Assembly (NCBI GenBank): GCA_003644825.1
Contig: QNDJ01000094.1
Coordinates: 1 to 6,626 of the forward strand
Length of the DNA stretch: 6,626 nt
Source of the DNA: Candidatus Zhuqueibacterota bacterium
GTDB taxonomy: Bacteria; SM23-31; B21-G16
Direction of reading: 5' to 3'
This document shows, piece after piece, positions 1 through 6,626 of the stretch. Positions within the stretch are counted from its first letter, which is position 1; the number at the start of each line of letters is the position of its first letter. Under the pieces are notes generated by a model. The model had not been told where the DNA came from. It did no database searches and was given only the letters and a program-made list of their open reading frames with translations. A program made the position numbers and the translations under genes.

Positions 1-632
1 AGGATATATAGTTTGTTGTAGGATATTGAGTTATTTAGAGCAAAAATTAATGGTTGAACTAAATCAGAGCAATACAATGGTTGTATGATGTTTCTACCAT
101 TACCAAGAATGATGATAAAAGGAAGTTTACAGGCAAGAAGAAGAAGTTTGGAAAGATTACGCCGGTCATATTTACCATATAGTACTCCAATTCTAAAAAT
201 TGTATAAGAAAGACCAGAATTTATTATAATATTTTCAGCTTTAGCTTTTGTTTCACCATATATTCCTTTATTTTTTTTTAGACCAGCAGGGTATCCAGAA
301 AAGAAAATTATTCTTTTCACATTATTTTCTTTAGCAGCACGAACGATATTTTCAGTTCCAACTATATTTATCTGGTTGTGCACTGTTTCATTTACGCTAT
401 CTATGGCAGCAGCCATATGAATAACAGCATCAACTTTTATAAATAATTTTTTTAATGTAGAATATTTTGTTATATCAGCTTTTTCTATTTCTATTAATGG
501 GTGTTCTTTCAAATTTAATGGAAGTGGTGTGTTATGTATTATACAGCGACAGATAAATCCACTGTCTAATAAAGAGGGAATGATATTTTTTCCAACAAAC
601 CCGGTTCCCCCTGTAATGAGTAATCTTTTCAT
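1..632 (-). CDS. NAD(P)-dependent epimerase/dehydratase family protein (extended SDR), C-terminus cut by the window edge
   Basis: The reading frame stays open for 210 codons from the ATG at 632 down to the left edge, so the C-terminal part is missing. The product starts MKRLLITGGTGFVG; the Gly-rich loop GGTGFVG (residues 8-14) is the Rossmann nucleotide-binding motif. Asp53 (KADIT) and the VIHMAAA segment (70-76) follow as in epimerases. The catalytic set is visible: Ser112 in FFSG, then Tyr125 and Lys129 in YGETK. Later GNGRNIIQPLYCSDLV (177-192) matches the substrate-side loop of sugar epimerases and NDUFA9-like proteins. No acidic residue is obvious at the end of the second strand, so NADP is possible. 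Such enzymes oxidise, reduce or epimerise nucleotide sugars or isoprenoid/lipid substrates in the cytosol; the substrate here is unknown. The start lies 11 bases after the stop of the radical SAM gene, implying one transcript. No Shine-Dalgarno is seen; A is at -3. Confidence 0.88.
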   Translation of the reverse strand, partial: MKRLLITGGTGFVGKNIIPSLLDSGFICRCIIHNTPLPLNLKEHPLIEIEKADITKYSTLKKLFIKVDAVIHMAAAIDSVNETVHNQINIVGTENIVRAAKENNVKRIIFFSGYPAGLKKNKGIYGETKAKAENIIINSGLSYTIFRIGVLYGKYDRRNLSKLLLLACKLPFIIILGNGRNIIQPLYCSDLVQPLIFALNNSISYNKLYI

Positions 633-643
633 ATTTGATAATT

Positions 644-1957
644 TTATGATAAAATGGTTTTATAATGTTTAATGAAATATTTAAAACGAAAGTAGTATGA
701 AACCCAGGCTTTTTCTTTCAGTTCTAAAAGCTTTTTATTGGATAAATTTTTATGTTTAAAAACAGGATTAAAAAAAGTAAATTTTTCCCAGTCTTTTTCA
801 TATATGTCATTTTTTAACTTTTCAAATAGTGGGGTTCCAGGAAGAGGCGTATTAATATGAAACTGAGCTACTAATGTGTTAAGCTTTTTAGCGTAACTTA
901 TAGTTTTTTTAATGGACTCTTCTGTATCTTTTTCCAGTCCAAGAACATAAAAAGCTGCTATATTTATTCCTTTTTTATGACAGTATTCAATCATTTTATT
1001 TTGATGAGCTATGTTTATTGGGATTCGGTCTGCATTTTTTAGGATTTCGGGTTCTATTGATTCAATTCCCACATTAAATCCACGCAAACCAGCTTCATAG
1101 AAAAAATCAATTGTTTTTTCGTCTATTAAATCTAATCTTGTTTCACAAGCCCATTCAAAATCATTATTCAATTGTTCTTTTATTATTAATTCTGCTATTT
1201 TTTTTGCTCTTTTACGGTCACAGGTGAATAAAGGGTCTCTAAATATTGATGATTTAGCGTTATATTTTTTTTTAATATATTTAATTTCACTGATGACATT
1301 CTCAGGTGATCTCTTTCTGTAGGTTTTATAATAAACAGGATATGCACAGTAATCACATTTATATACACAACCTCTGCTGGTAAGGATTGGCAACATAGGT
1401 TTTTTTGTTAAAATAGGTTTGTAGCTAAATTTATTTACTTGAAATTTATCCCAGTCAGGAAATGGTAGAGAATCAAGGTCTTTTACTGGTTTTGAAACTA
1501 TATATCCTTCTGGAATTTTTTTATCGGTAATAGAAAAAAATACATTCTCAGGTTCTCCAGAAACAATAAAATCGTAACAACCTTCATAATAGTCTGGTTT
1601 AACACCAGCAAATGGTCCTATTAATCCTATTTTTGTTTTTTTTCTTTCTTTTTTGATACGTTTTGCAAATTTCAATTCATTTTTACAATCTACAATTGTA
1701 GTGGGAATAATTATAAGATCGACTTCCTGCGGTTCATTACCATTAATAATTATAACTTCGTGTCCATTATTTTGAAGTATACTTGTAAGATAGCCTAAAA
1801 TTAAAAAAGGGATTCTTCGCTTTCTTTTTTTAGTTATTGTTAATATCCTTGCAAAGATTGAATTACCGACCTGTGTATTTATTCCATAACCTCCCATTTG
1901 ATCTTTTCCAACATCATTGCTTTTTCCAGGTAAACGTTCAACTAATCCAATTTTCAT
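644..1957 (-). CDS. Radical SAM protein with N-terminal B12-binding-like domain (BchE/HpnP-type architecture)
   Basis: The 437-residue product has the radical SAM cluster motif C-x3-C-x2-C at Cys197, Cys201 and Cys204 (RGCVYKCDYC), which binds the [4Fe-4S] cluster that cleaves S-adenosylmethionine. Supporting core elements are FRDPLFT (239-245), the WACETRLDL strand (269-277), NVGIES (295-300) and FYVLGLEKDTEES (336-348). Residues about 50-135 (ILGYLTSILQNNGHEV, then DLIIIP, then IGLIGPFAG) look like the flavodoxin-like cobalamin-binding fold common in this class. The DxHxxG cobalamin-ligand motif is absent, as in many relatives. Residues 8-40 form an unusual Gly-rich insert including GGYGINTQVG, followed by a basic run KKRKRR. 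The C-terminus (about 416-432) is aromatic and basic, as in BchE/HpnP-like enzymes. The reaction is unknown; methylation or rearrangement of an unactivated carbon is typical. It is the first gene before the epimerase. The ATG at 1957 has no Shine-Dalgarno; another ATG seven bases upstream is out of frame. Confidence 0.88.
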   Translation of the reverse strand: MKIGLVERLPGKSNDVGKDQMGGYGINTQVGNSIFARILTITKKRKRRIPFLILGYLTSILQNNGHEVIIINGNEPQEVDLIIIPTTIVDCKNELKFAKRIKKERKKTKIGLIGPFAGVKPDYYEGCYDFIVSGEPENVFFSITDKKIPEGYIVSKPVKDLDSLPFPDWDKFQVNKFSYKPILTKKPMLPILTSRGCVYKCDYCAYPVYYKTYRKRSPENVISEIKYIKKKYNAKSSIFRDPLFTCDRKRAKKIAELIIKEQLNNDFEWACETRLDLIDEKTIDFFYEAGLRGFNVGIESIEPEILKNADRIPINIAHQNKMIEYCHKKGINIAAFYVLGLEKDTEESIKKTISYAKKLNTLVAQFHINTPLPGTPLFEKLKNDIYEKDWEKFTFFNPVFKHKNLSNKKLLELKEKAWVSYYFRFKYFIKHYKTILS

Positions 1958-1988
1958 ATTGCATATTTATGTTAAAATTCATTTTTGA

Positions 1989-2016
1989 AATATAAAAATT
2001 ATTTAAATAAAGTCAA
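1989..2016 (-). promoter_or_regulatory. Candidate promoter for the radical SAM/epimerase unit
   Basis: On the minus strand, TTGACT (2016-2011) is followed after 16 bases by TATATT (1994-1989). Each differs from the sigma-70 consensus at one position. The same site read as TTG-N19-TATATTTC is one base from the Bacteroidetes-type TTG / TAnnTTTG pattern. Transcription would start near 1982 and leave a leader of about 25 bases. This is inferred from sequence only, in very AT-rich DNA where such matches are easier by chance. Confidence 0.5.
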
Positions 2017-2018
2017 CA

Positions 2019-2041
2019 TTTAAAAATTTTTAGTTTTTAAA
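2019..2041. repeat. All-A/T inverted repeat between divergent promoters
   Basis: TTTAAAAA (2019-2026) and TTTTTAAA (2034-2041) are perfect inverted copies separated by seven bases. The repeat lies just upstream of the -35 element for the minus-strand unit and before the candidate obg promoter. It could be an operator or simply a product of base composition. It is too weak in G+C to be a good terminator. Confidence 0.3.
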
Positions 2042-2055
2042 GTATTATATTTAAA

Positions 2056-2085
2056 TTTACACTTGAGAAATCTTATCTATATTTG
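2056..2085 (+). promoter_or_regulatory. Candidate promoter for obg-dprA (Bacteroidetes-like)
   Basis: TATATTTG (2078-2085) is an exact TAnnTTTG match. A TTTA (2056-2059) lies 18 bases upstream in the place of the -33 TTTG. The implied start near 2090 would leave a leader of only about eight bases before the obg ATG at 2098. A sigma-70 reading (TTGAGA at 2063-2068, then TAATTT after 17 bases) has a poor -10. The call is tentative. Confidence 0.4.
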
Positions 2086-2088
2086 TAA

Positions 2089-3078
<990 letters not shown>

Positions 3079-4173
3079 TTGATATACAGGATTGAGGATT
3101 TAATTAAATTACTTAATATTCATCAGATTGGTTCTACTCGTTTGCGTAATCTTGTAAGTTATTTTGGTTCCACTGAAGGTGTATTGAATGCTTCTTTTAA
3201 GGAATTAAAAAGTGTTCCAGGAATTGATGAGAATATTGCAAAATGTATTAAGAATCAGAAAGATGATGTATTTGTAAAAAATCAAATTAAGGCAGTAAAA
3301 GAACATAATGTCAGAATAGTTACTTTCTGGGATGAGGAATATCCTTATAATTTAAAGAAGATTAATGATCCACCAGTTCTAATATATATTAAGGGGAATT
3401 TTTTAAATAAGGATAAATATTCAATATCGATTGTTGGAACCAGGACGCCAACAGAATATGGAAAGATAATTGCAGAAAAATTTTCAAAGGAACTGGTGTC
3501 TCTTGGACTTACTGTTATAAGTGGTCTGGCAAGAGGTGTAGATTCAGCTGCTCATAGGGGTGCTATTAATGGTGGTGGAAGAACGATAGGTGTTCTGGGT
3601 AGTGCTCTTAACAGGATATATCCACCGGAAAATTTGAAACTTGCAAGAAAGGTTATGGAATCTGGTGCATTGATTTCCGAATTTCCAATGGGAACAGGCC
3701 CTGATAGAGAAAATTTCCCCAGAAGAAATAGAATTATAAGTGGTATGTCGCTGGGAACATTGGTTGTTGAAGGGAGAAAAGATAGTGGTGCTATAATAAC
3801 TGCAGATTTTGCTTTTTCACAGAAAAGAAAAGTGTTTGCTGTTCCAGGAAGTATAGACAATCCAAAAAGTGAAGGACCTCACTTTTTAATTAAGAAAGGT
3901 GCAGTGCTGGTGCAAAGTGTTAATGATATACTTGAAGAACTGGAACCAGAATTGAAAGGCCTTCAGACGAAAATTGATTTACCTGAAGTTAAAATAGAGC
4001 TCTCAGAGGGCGAAGAAAAAATTTTAAATTTACTTTCGAGAGAGCCCATACATATTGATGTGATTTGTAAAAAAGGAAATTTTACTTCTTCGAGTGCTCT
4101 TTCGTTGTTGTTATCTCTTGAATTGAAAGGACTTGTAAAGCAGCTTCCTGGAAAGATGTTTATAAGGTATTAG
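3079..4173 (+). CDS. dprA: DNA-processing protein DprA (Smf)
   Basis: The 364-residue product has the full DprA plan. Residues about 10-60 form a helix-hairpin-helix-like region (SYFGSTEGVL, then LKSVPGID). The Rossmann-like core, about 85-285, carries the signatures SIVGTRTPTEYG (117-128), SGLARGVDSAAHRGA (148-162), GSALNRIYPPEN (174-185), FPRRNRIISGMS (213-224), VVEGRKDSGA (229-238) and VFAVPGS (252-258). Residues about 305-364 form a C-terminal winged-helix (DML1-like) domain. DprA binds single-stranded DNA in the cytosol and loads RecA onto it, protecting incoming DNA during transformation; it is also widespread in bacteria not known to be competent. It starts with TTG directly after the obg stop, so the two are probably translationally coupled. 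No other competence gene is visible here. Confidence 0.96.
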   Translation: MIYRIEDLIKLLNIHQIGSTRLRNLVSYFGSTEGVLNASFKELKSVPGIDENIAKCIKNQKDDVFVKNQIKAVKEHNVRIVTFWDEEYPYNLKKINDPPVLIYIKGNFLNKDKYSISIVGTRTPTEYGKIIAEKFSKELVSLGLTVISGLARGVDSAAHRGAINGGGRTIGVLGSALNRIYPPENLKLARKVMESGALISEFPMGTGPDRENFPRRNRIISGMSLGTLVVEGRKDSGAIITADFAFSQKRKVFAVPGSIDNPKSEGPHFLIKKGAVLVQSVNDILEELEPELKGLQTKIDLPEVKIELSEGEEKILNLLSREPIHIDVICKKGNFTSSSALSLLLSLELKGLVKQLPGKMFIRY

Positions 4174-4183
4174 AAAAATTTTT

Positions 4184-4212
4184 TTTGACGAAATTTATTT
4201 TATATAAGTTTG
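4184..4212 (+). promoter_or_regulatory. Candidate promoter for the DUF362-aroK unit (Bacteroidetes-like)
   Basis: In the 72-base gap after dprA, TTTG (4184-4187, the start of TTTGACG) is followed after 17 bases by TAAGTTTG (4205-4212), an exact TAnnTTTG match. This spacing fits the Bacteroidetes -33/-7 pattern. A sigma-70 reading fails because TATATA or TATAAG would sit only 10-12 bases from TTGACG. The inferred start near 4217 leaves a leader of about 29 bases. Confidence 0.45.
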
Positions 4213-4245
4213 AACCTTTTAAGAGTTAATTCATTAATTTGAAAA

Positions 4246-5364
4246 ATGGCAAAAAAAGCAAAGGTGGTAATATACAATTGTGAGGAATATGATTTACAGA
4301 AAGTAACAGATAAAATAGCGAGAATATTTGATGAGTTTGGAGGTATATCTAATTTTGTTAAAAATGGAGATAAAGTATTTTTAAAACCTAATTTACTTTC
4401 AGCTAAACCTCCAGAAAGAGGAATAACAACACATCCTGTAATAGTAGAGGCTGTGGTAAACCTTGTTAAAGAATGTGGTGGTAAACCTGTTATAGGGGAT
4501 AGTCCAGCTGGAGCAATGGGGAATATTAAGAGGTACTGGGTTAATACCGGTTTAGAGGATCTGGCAAGAAGAACAAATACTCTTCTTGTTGATTATGAAG
4601 GTAAAAAAGTTGTAAAGAAAAGTGTTAATGAAAAGGAATATTATATATCTGGAGAGGTACTTGACTCAGATGTAATAATTAATTTATGTAAATTAAAAAC
4701 TCACTTTTTAGTATTATATACAGGTGCAATTAAAAATATTTTTGGTTTAATTCCGGGTCTCAGGAAATCTCAATATCATAAAATGTTTCCAAAACCTGAA
4801 GAATTTTCAGAAATTCTTGTTGATATATATTCTTTAGTTCCTGTTGGATTTCATATAATGGATGCAATATTATGTATGGATGGAAATGGTCCTTCTTCTG
4901 GTAAATTGAAGCAGTTTGGGTATATACTTGGTAGTGATGATGGGGTTGCTCTTGATTCTTATTGTAATTATATTATGGGATTTAGAGATAATGAAGTTTT
5001 AACAACAAAGATCGCAGGAGAAAGAGGACTTGGTGTTTCAAATCTGAATAATATTGAGGTTATTGGAGATTCAGTAAAAAATAATGATTTTTGCCTTCCA
5101 TCAAATAAATACATTAAGATGATTCCAAAGTTTTTAATGATGTTTATAGGTAAGTTAATCTGGGTAAAACCCATAGTAATAGATAAAAAATGTGTTAATT
5201 GTAAGAAATGTGTTAACATTTGCCCGACTGGTGCTATGAAGGAAGGTTTAAAATTTCCTTCAATAGATTATAAGCTATGTATTAACTGTAGTTGTTGTGA
5301 TGAAGTCTGCCCGGAAAATGCTATAGAACAAAAGCTTTCCTGGCTGGCAAAAAAAATCAGTTAG
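4246..5364 (+). CDS. DUF362 protein with C-terminal 2[4Fe-4S] ferredoxin domain
   Basis: The 372-residue product has an N-terminal DUF362 domain (COG2006 type), about residues 5-290. Recognisable parts are VFLKPNLLSAKPPERGITTHP (44-64), VIGDSPAGA (82-90), VIINLCKLKTHFLVLYTGAIKN (143-164, with the conserved Lys-Thr-His) and MDGNGPSSG (211-219). A ferredoxin domain follows, with two complete cluster motifs: Cys316, 319, 322 and 326 (the last before Pro), and Cys345, 348, 351 and 355 (the last before Pro). An extra Cys sits at 350. Residues about 290-308 (IPKFLMMFIGKLIWV) are hydrophobic and could be a buried linker or a membrane-contacting helix. The family has no firmly established biochemical role; the two clusters suggest electron transfer to whatever the DUF362 domain handles. 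Ten bases separate it from aroK. The ATG follows gaaaa with no Shine-Dalgarno. Confidence 0.92.
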   Translation: MAKKAKVVIYNCEEYDLQKVTDKIARIFDEFGGISNFVKNGDKVFLKPNLLSAKPPERGITTHPVIVEAVVNLVKECGGKPVIGDSPAGAMGNIKRYWVNTGLEDLARRTNTLLVDYEGKKVVKKSVNEKEYYISGEVLDSDVIINLCKLKTHFLVLYTGAIKNIFGLIPGLRKSQYHKMFPKPEEFSEILVDIYSLVPVGFHIMDAILCMDGNGPSSGKLKQFGYILGSDDGVALDSYCNYIMGFRDNEVLTTKIAGERGLGVSNLNNIEVIGDSVKNNDFCLPSNKYIKMIPKFLMMFIGKLIWVKPIVIDKKCVNCKKCVNICPTGAMKEGLKFPSIDYKLCINCSCCDEVCPENAIEQKLSWLAKKIS

Positions 5365-5374
5365 AATTTTAAAA

Positions 5375-5914
5375 ATGAAGAAAAAAGATAAAAGAATTTA
5401 TATTACGGGTTTTATGGGGACAGGGAAAACCACACTTGGTGAAATCCTTGCAAGAAAACTTGGTTATAAATTTATTGATATTGATAATATTATAGAAAAA
5501 AAAGCAGGAAAAACTATAAAAGAAATTTTTGATGAAGAGGGAGCTTCTTACTTCAGAGAGATTGAAAAAGAAGCTTTAAAGGAGATTCTTGGATTAAAAA
5601 ATATAGTTGTTTCTTTAGGTGGAGGAACGCTTATTGATGATGAAAATTTAATGTCAGTAAAAAAATCAGGGAAATTAATTCATCTTTCCGCTGAACCGTC
5701 TGAAATATGGAGAAGAGTTAAGGACTCTGAAAAGAAACTTCTATTAAAAGGCGCGATTCTTGACGAATCTGATATAGAGAAAATATATTCGAGAATTTCT
5801 GTACTTATTGATTTGAGAAAAAAAGGATATAATCAGTCTGATTTTTCTATCAAAACTGATAAGAAGTCTCCTGAAGAAATTATTATAGATATAATGAAAT
5901 TTCTCAATAAGTGA
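5375..5914 (+). CDS. aroK: Shikimate kinase
   Basis: The 179-residue product has the normal length for shikimate kinase, which phosphorylates shikimate at the 3-hydroxyl with ATP in the fifth step of the chorismate pathway. Visible features are the Walker A loop GFMGTGKTT (12-20), the shikimate and Mg-binding DIDNII with Asp35 and Asp37, FRE (60-62) with shikimate-binding Arg61, GGG (82-84), and a C-terminal RKKGY (148-152) matching the RxxxY shikimate-binding motif, followed by SD. The LID segment, usually R-P-L-L, reads KKLLL (120-124), so the ATP-contacting Arg appears to be Lys. The start at 5375 lies 10 bases after the DUF362 stop, with A-rich sequence and no Shine-Dalgarno. It is the last gene of the plus-strand block and faces an aminotransferase gene. 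It could be named aroL equally well, but the family assignment is firm. Confidence 0.95.
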   Translation: MKKKDKRIYITGFMGTGKTTLGEILARKLGYKFIDIDNIIEKKAGKTIKEIFDEEGASYFREIEKEALKEILGLKNIVVSLGGGTLIDDENLMSVKKSGKLIHLSAEPSEIWRRVKDSEKKLLLKGAILDESDIEKIYSRISVLIDLRKKGYNQSDFSIKTDKKSPEEIIIDIMKFLNK

Positions 5915-5933
5915 AGAAATAAAAAAGACGAAT

Positions 5934-6626
5934 TTACTGCAATTTCTGAAAATATTTTTTTAATCTTATCATAGCTTTTTCAAGGTTTTCCATAGAGTTT
6001 GCATAAGAGATTCTTATATGTTCATCATTACCAAATGCAATACCTGGAACAACAGCCACTTTTGCTTCTGTTAGTAAATATTCACATAGGTCAGTAGAGT
6101 TTTTTATTTTTTTTCCTTTGTAAATTCTGTTAAAGAAGTTTTTTATTCTTGGGAAAATATAGAATGCTCCTTCTGGTTTAAACACTTCTATTTCATCGAT
6201 TTCAGAGAGATTTTCATAAACAAAGTTTCTTCTTTTTTCGAATTCTTTAACCATTTTATTTATAGAATCATCACCTGTATTAAGAGCTTCTACTGAAGCA
6301 TACTGGGATATAGATGATGGGTTTGATGTTATATGACCTTGAAGATTTCCCATAGCTTTAATTATATCTTTTGGACCAGCGGCATATCCAATTCTCCATC
6401 CAGTCATAGCATAGGATTTGGAAACACCATTAATTGTAATTGTGTTTTCATAAATATCTTTGCTTAGGGATGCTATACTTATATATTGTTTTCCATCATA
6501 GACGAGCTTTTCATAAATTTCATCAGTAATAATTATTATATTATTCTCAACACAAAAATTAGCAATATCTAATAGTTCATTTTCATCGTAAAAAACACCG
6601 GAAGGGTTTGTAGGATTATTGAATAA
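5934..6626 (-). CDS. Class I/II PLP-dependent aminotransferase, aspartate aminotransferase type, N-terminus cut by the window edge
   Basis: The frame is open from the right edge to the stop at 5934, giving 230 visible codons of a protein that is usually about 390-400 residues. The internal ATG at 6407 is not the start: the codons upstream encode essential active-site parts. In visible-fragment numbering these are NNPTNPSG (3-10), DEIYEKLVYDG (35-45) with the pyridine-ring Asp35 and Tyr38, SKSYAMTGWRIGY (69-81) with the Schiff-base Lys70 and phosphate-binding Arg78, and HIRISYANS (203-211) with the alpha-carboxylate Arg205. This is the pattern of the bacterial/archaeal AspC/AatB subgroup, which transfers amino groups between aspartate or aromatic amino acids and 2-oxoacids in the cytosol. 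Some members also convert prephenate to arogenate. That would suit the neighbouring aroK, but the residues that decide it are not in view. It converges on aroK with 19 bases between stops. Confidence 0.93.
   Translation of the reverse strand, partial: LFNNPTNPSGVFYDENELLDIANFCVENNIIIITDEIYEKLVYDGKQYISIASLSKDIYENTITINGVSKSYAMTGWRIGYAAGPKDIIKAMGNLQGHITSNPSSISQYASVEALNTGDDSINKMVKEFEKRRNFVYENLSEIDEIEVFKPEGAFYIFPRIKNFFNRIYKGKKIKNSTDLCEYLLTEAKVAVVPGIAFGNDEHIRISYANSMENLEKAMIRLKKYFQKLQ

Noticed and set aside
3552-3860. Minus-strand open frame inside dprA
   Set aside because: It is antisense to the conserved DprA core and its low-complexity proline/leucine translation is a shadow of that core.
4172-4187. 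A-run/T-run after dprA as a terminator
   Set aside because: It is an A/T-only palindromic stretch without a G+C stem, more likely base composition; the T run overlaps the promoter candidate.
4185-4208. Sigma-70 promoter TTGACG with TATATA/TATAAG
   Set aside because: The spacing is only 10-12 bases, too short for sigma-70; the TTTG / TAAGTTTG reading fits better.
4968-5219. Minus-strand open frame inside the DUF362 gene
   Set aside because: It is antisense to a well-supported gene, and neither domain nor start signal is seen.
5915-5947. Terminator hairpin AGAAAT / ATTTCT between aroK and the aminotransferase
   Set aside because: The stem is only six A/T-rich pairs with a 21-base loop and no following T run, so it is not credible as an intrinsic terminator.
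6405-6407. ATG at 6407 as the start of the aminotransferase
   Set aside because: The frame continues upstream to the window edge and encodes the PLP lysine and other active-site motifs, so this Met is internal (YAMTGWRIGY).

Overview
The window is strongly AT-rich bacterial DNA. It holds seven protein-coding genes and no RNA genes, mobile elements or CRISPR arrays that I can see. Obg, DprA and shikimate kinase mark it as bacterial chromosome. A cobalamin-type radical SAM protein and a DUF362 protein carrying two [4Fe-4S] clusters are oxygen-sensitive types and suggest an anaerobe. Four or five of the six visible starts lack a Shine-Dalgarno sequence, and most have an A at -3. Both gene-free gaps that must hold promoters contain TAnnTTTG-like octamers with an upstream TTG or TTTA-like element. 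That combination resembles Bacteroidetes and the wider FCB group, or related candidate phyla. I cannot name the organism, and this placement is tentative.

Layout. Positions 1-1957 (minus strand) hold a two-gene unit: a B12-binding-type radical SAM protein, followed 11 bases later by an NAD(P)-dependent epimerase/dehydratase that runs off the left edge. A 140-base AT-rich gap (1958-2097) separates it from a plus-strand block and carries one candidate promoter in each direction, with an all-A/T inverted repeat between them. The plus block is obg and dprA (directly abutting), a 72-base gap with its own candidate promoter, then a DUF362/ferredoxin fusion and aroK (10 bases apart). From 5934 to the right edge, a class I PLP aminotransferase of the aspartate aminotransferase type converges on aroK with 19 bases between their stops. 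It is cut at its N-terminal end.

How the genes relate. obg (ribosome assembly GTPase) and dprA (single-stranded DNA and RecA-loading factor) are housekeeping genes that appear to share a transcript. The DUF362 gene and aroK form a likely second transcript. aroK and the aminotransferase could both serve aromatic amino acid synthesis, but the aminotransferase substrate cannot be read from this fragment. The radical SAM/epimerase pair looks like part of a lipid, sugar or cofactor modification pathway whose remaining genes would lie to the left.

I found no clear new multi-gene system. The items most worth following are the radical SAM protein with its unusual N-terminal segment and its epimerase partner, the uncharacterised DUF362 iron-sulfur protein, and the FCB-like expression signals.
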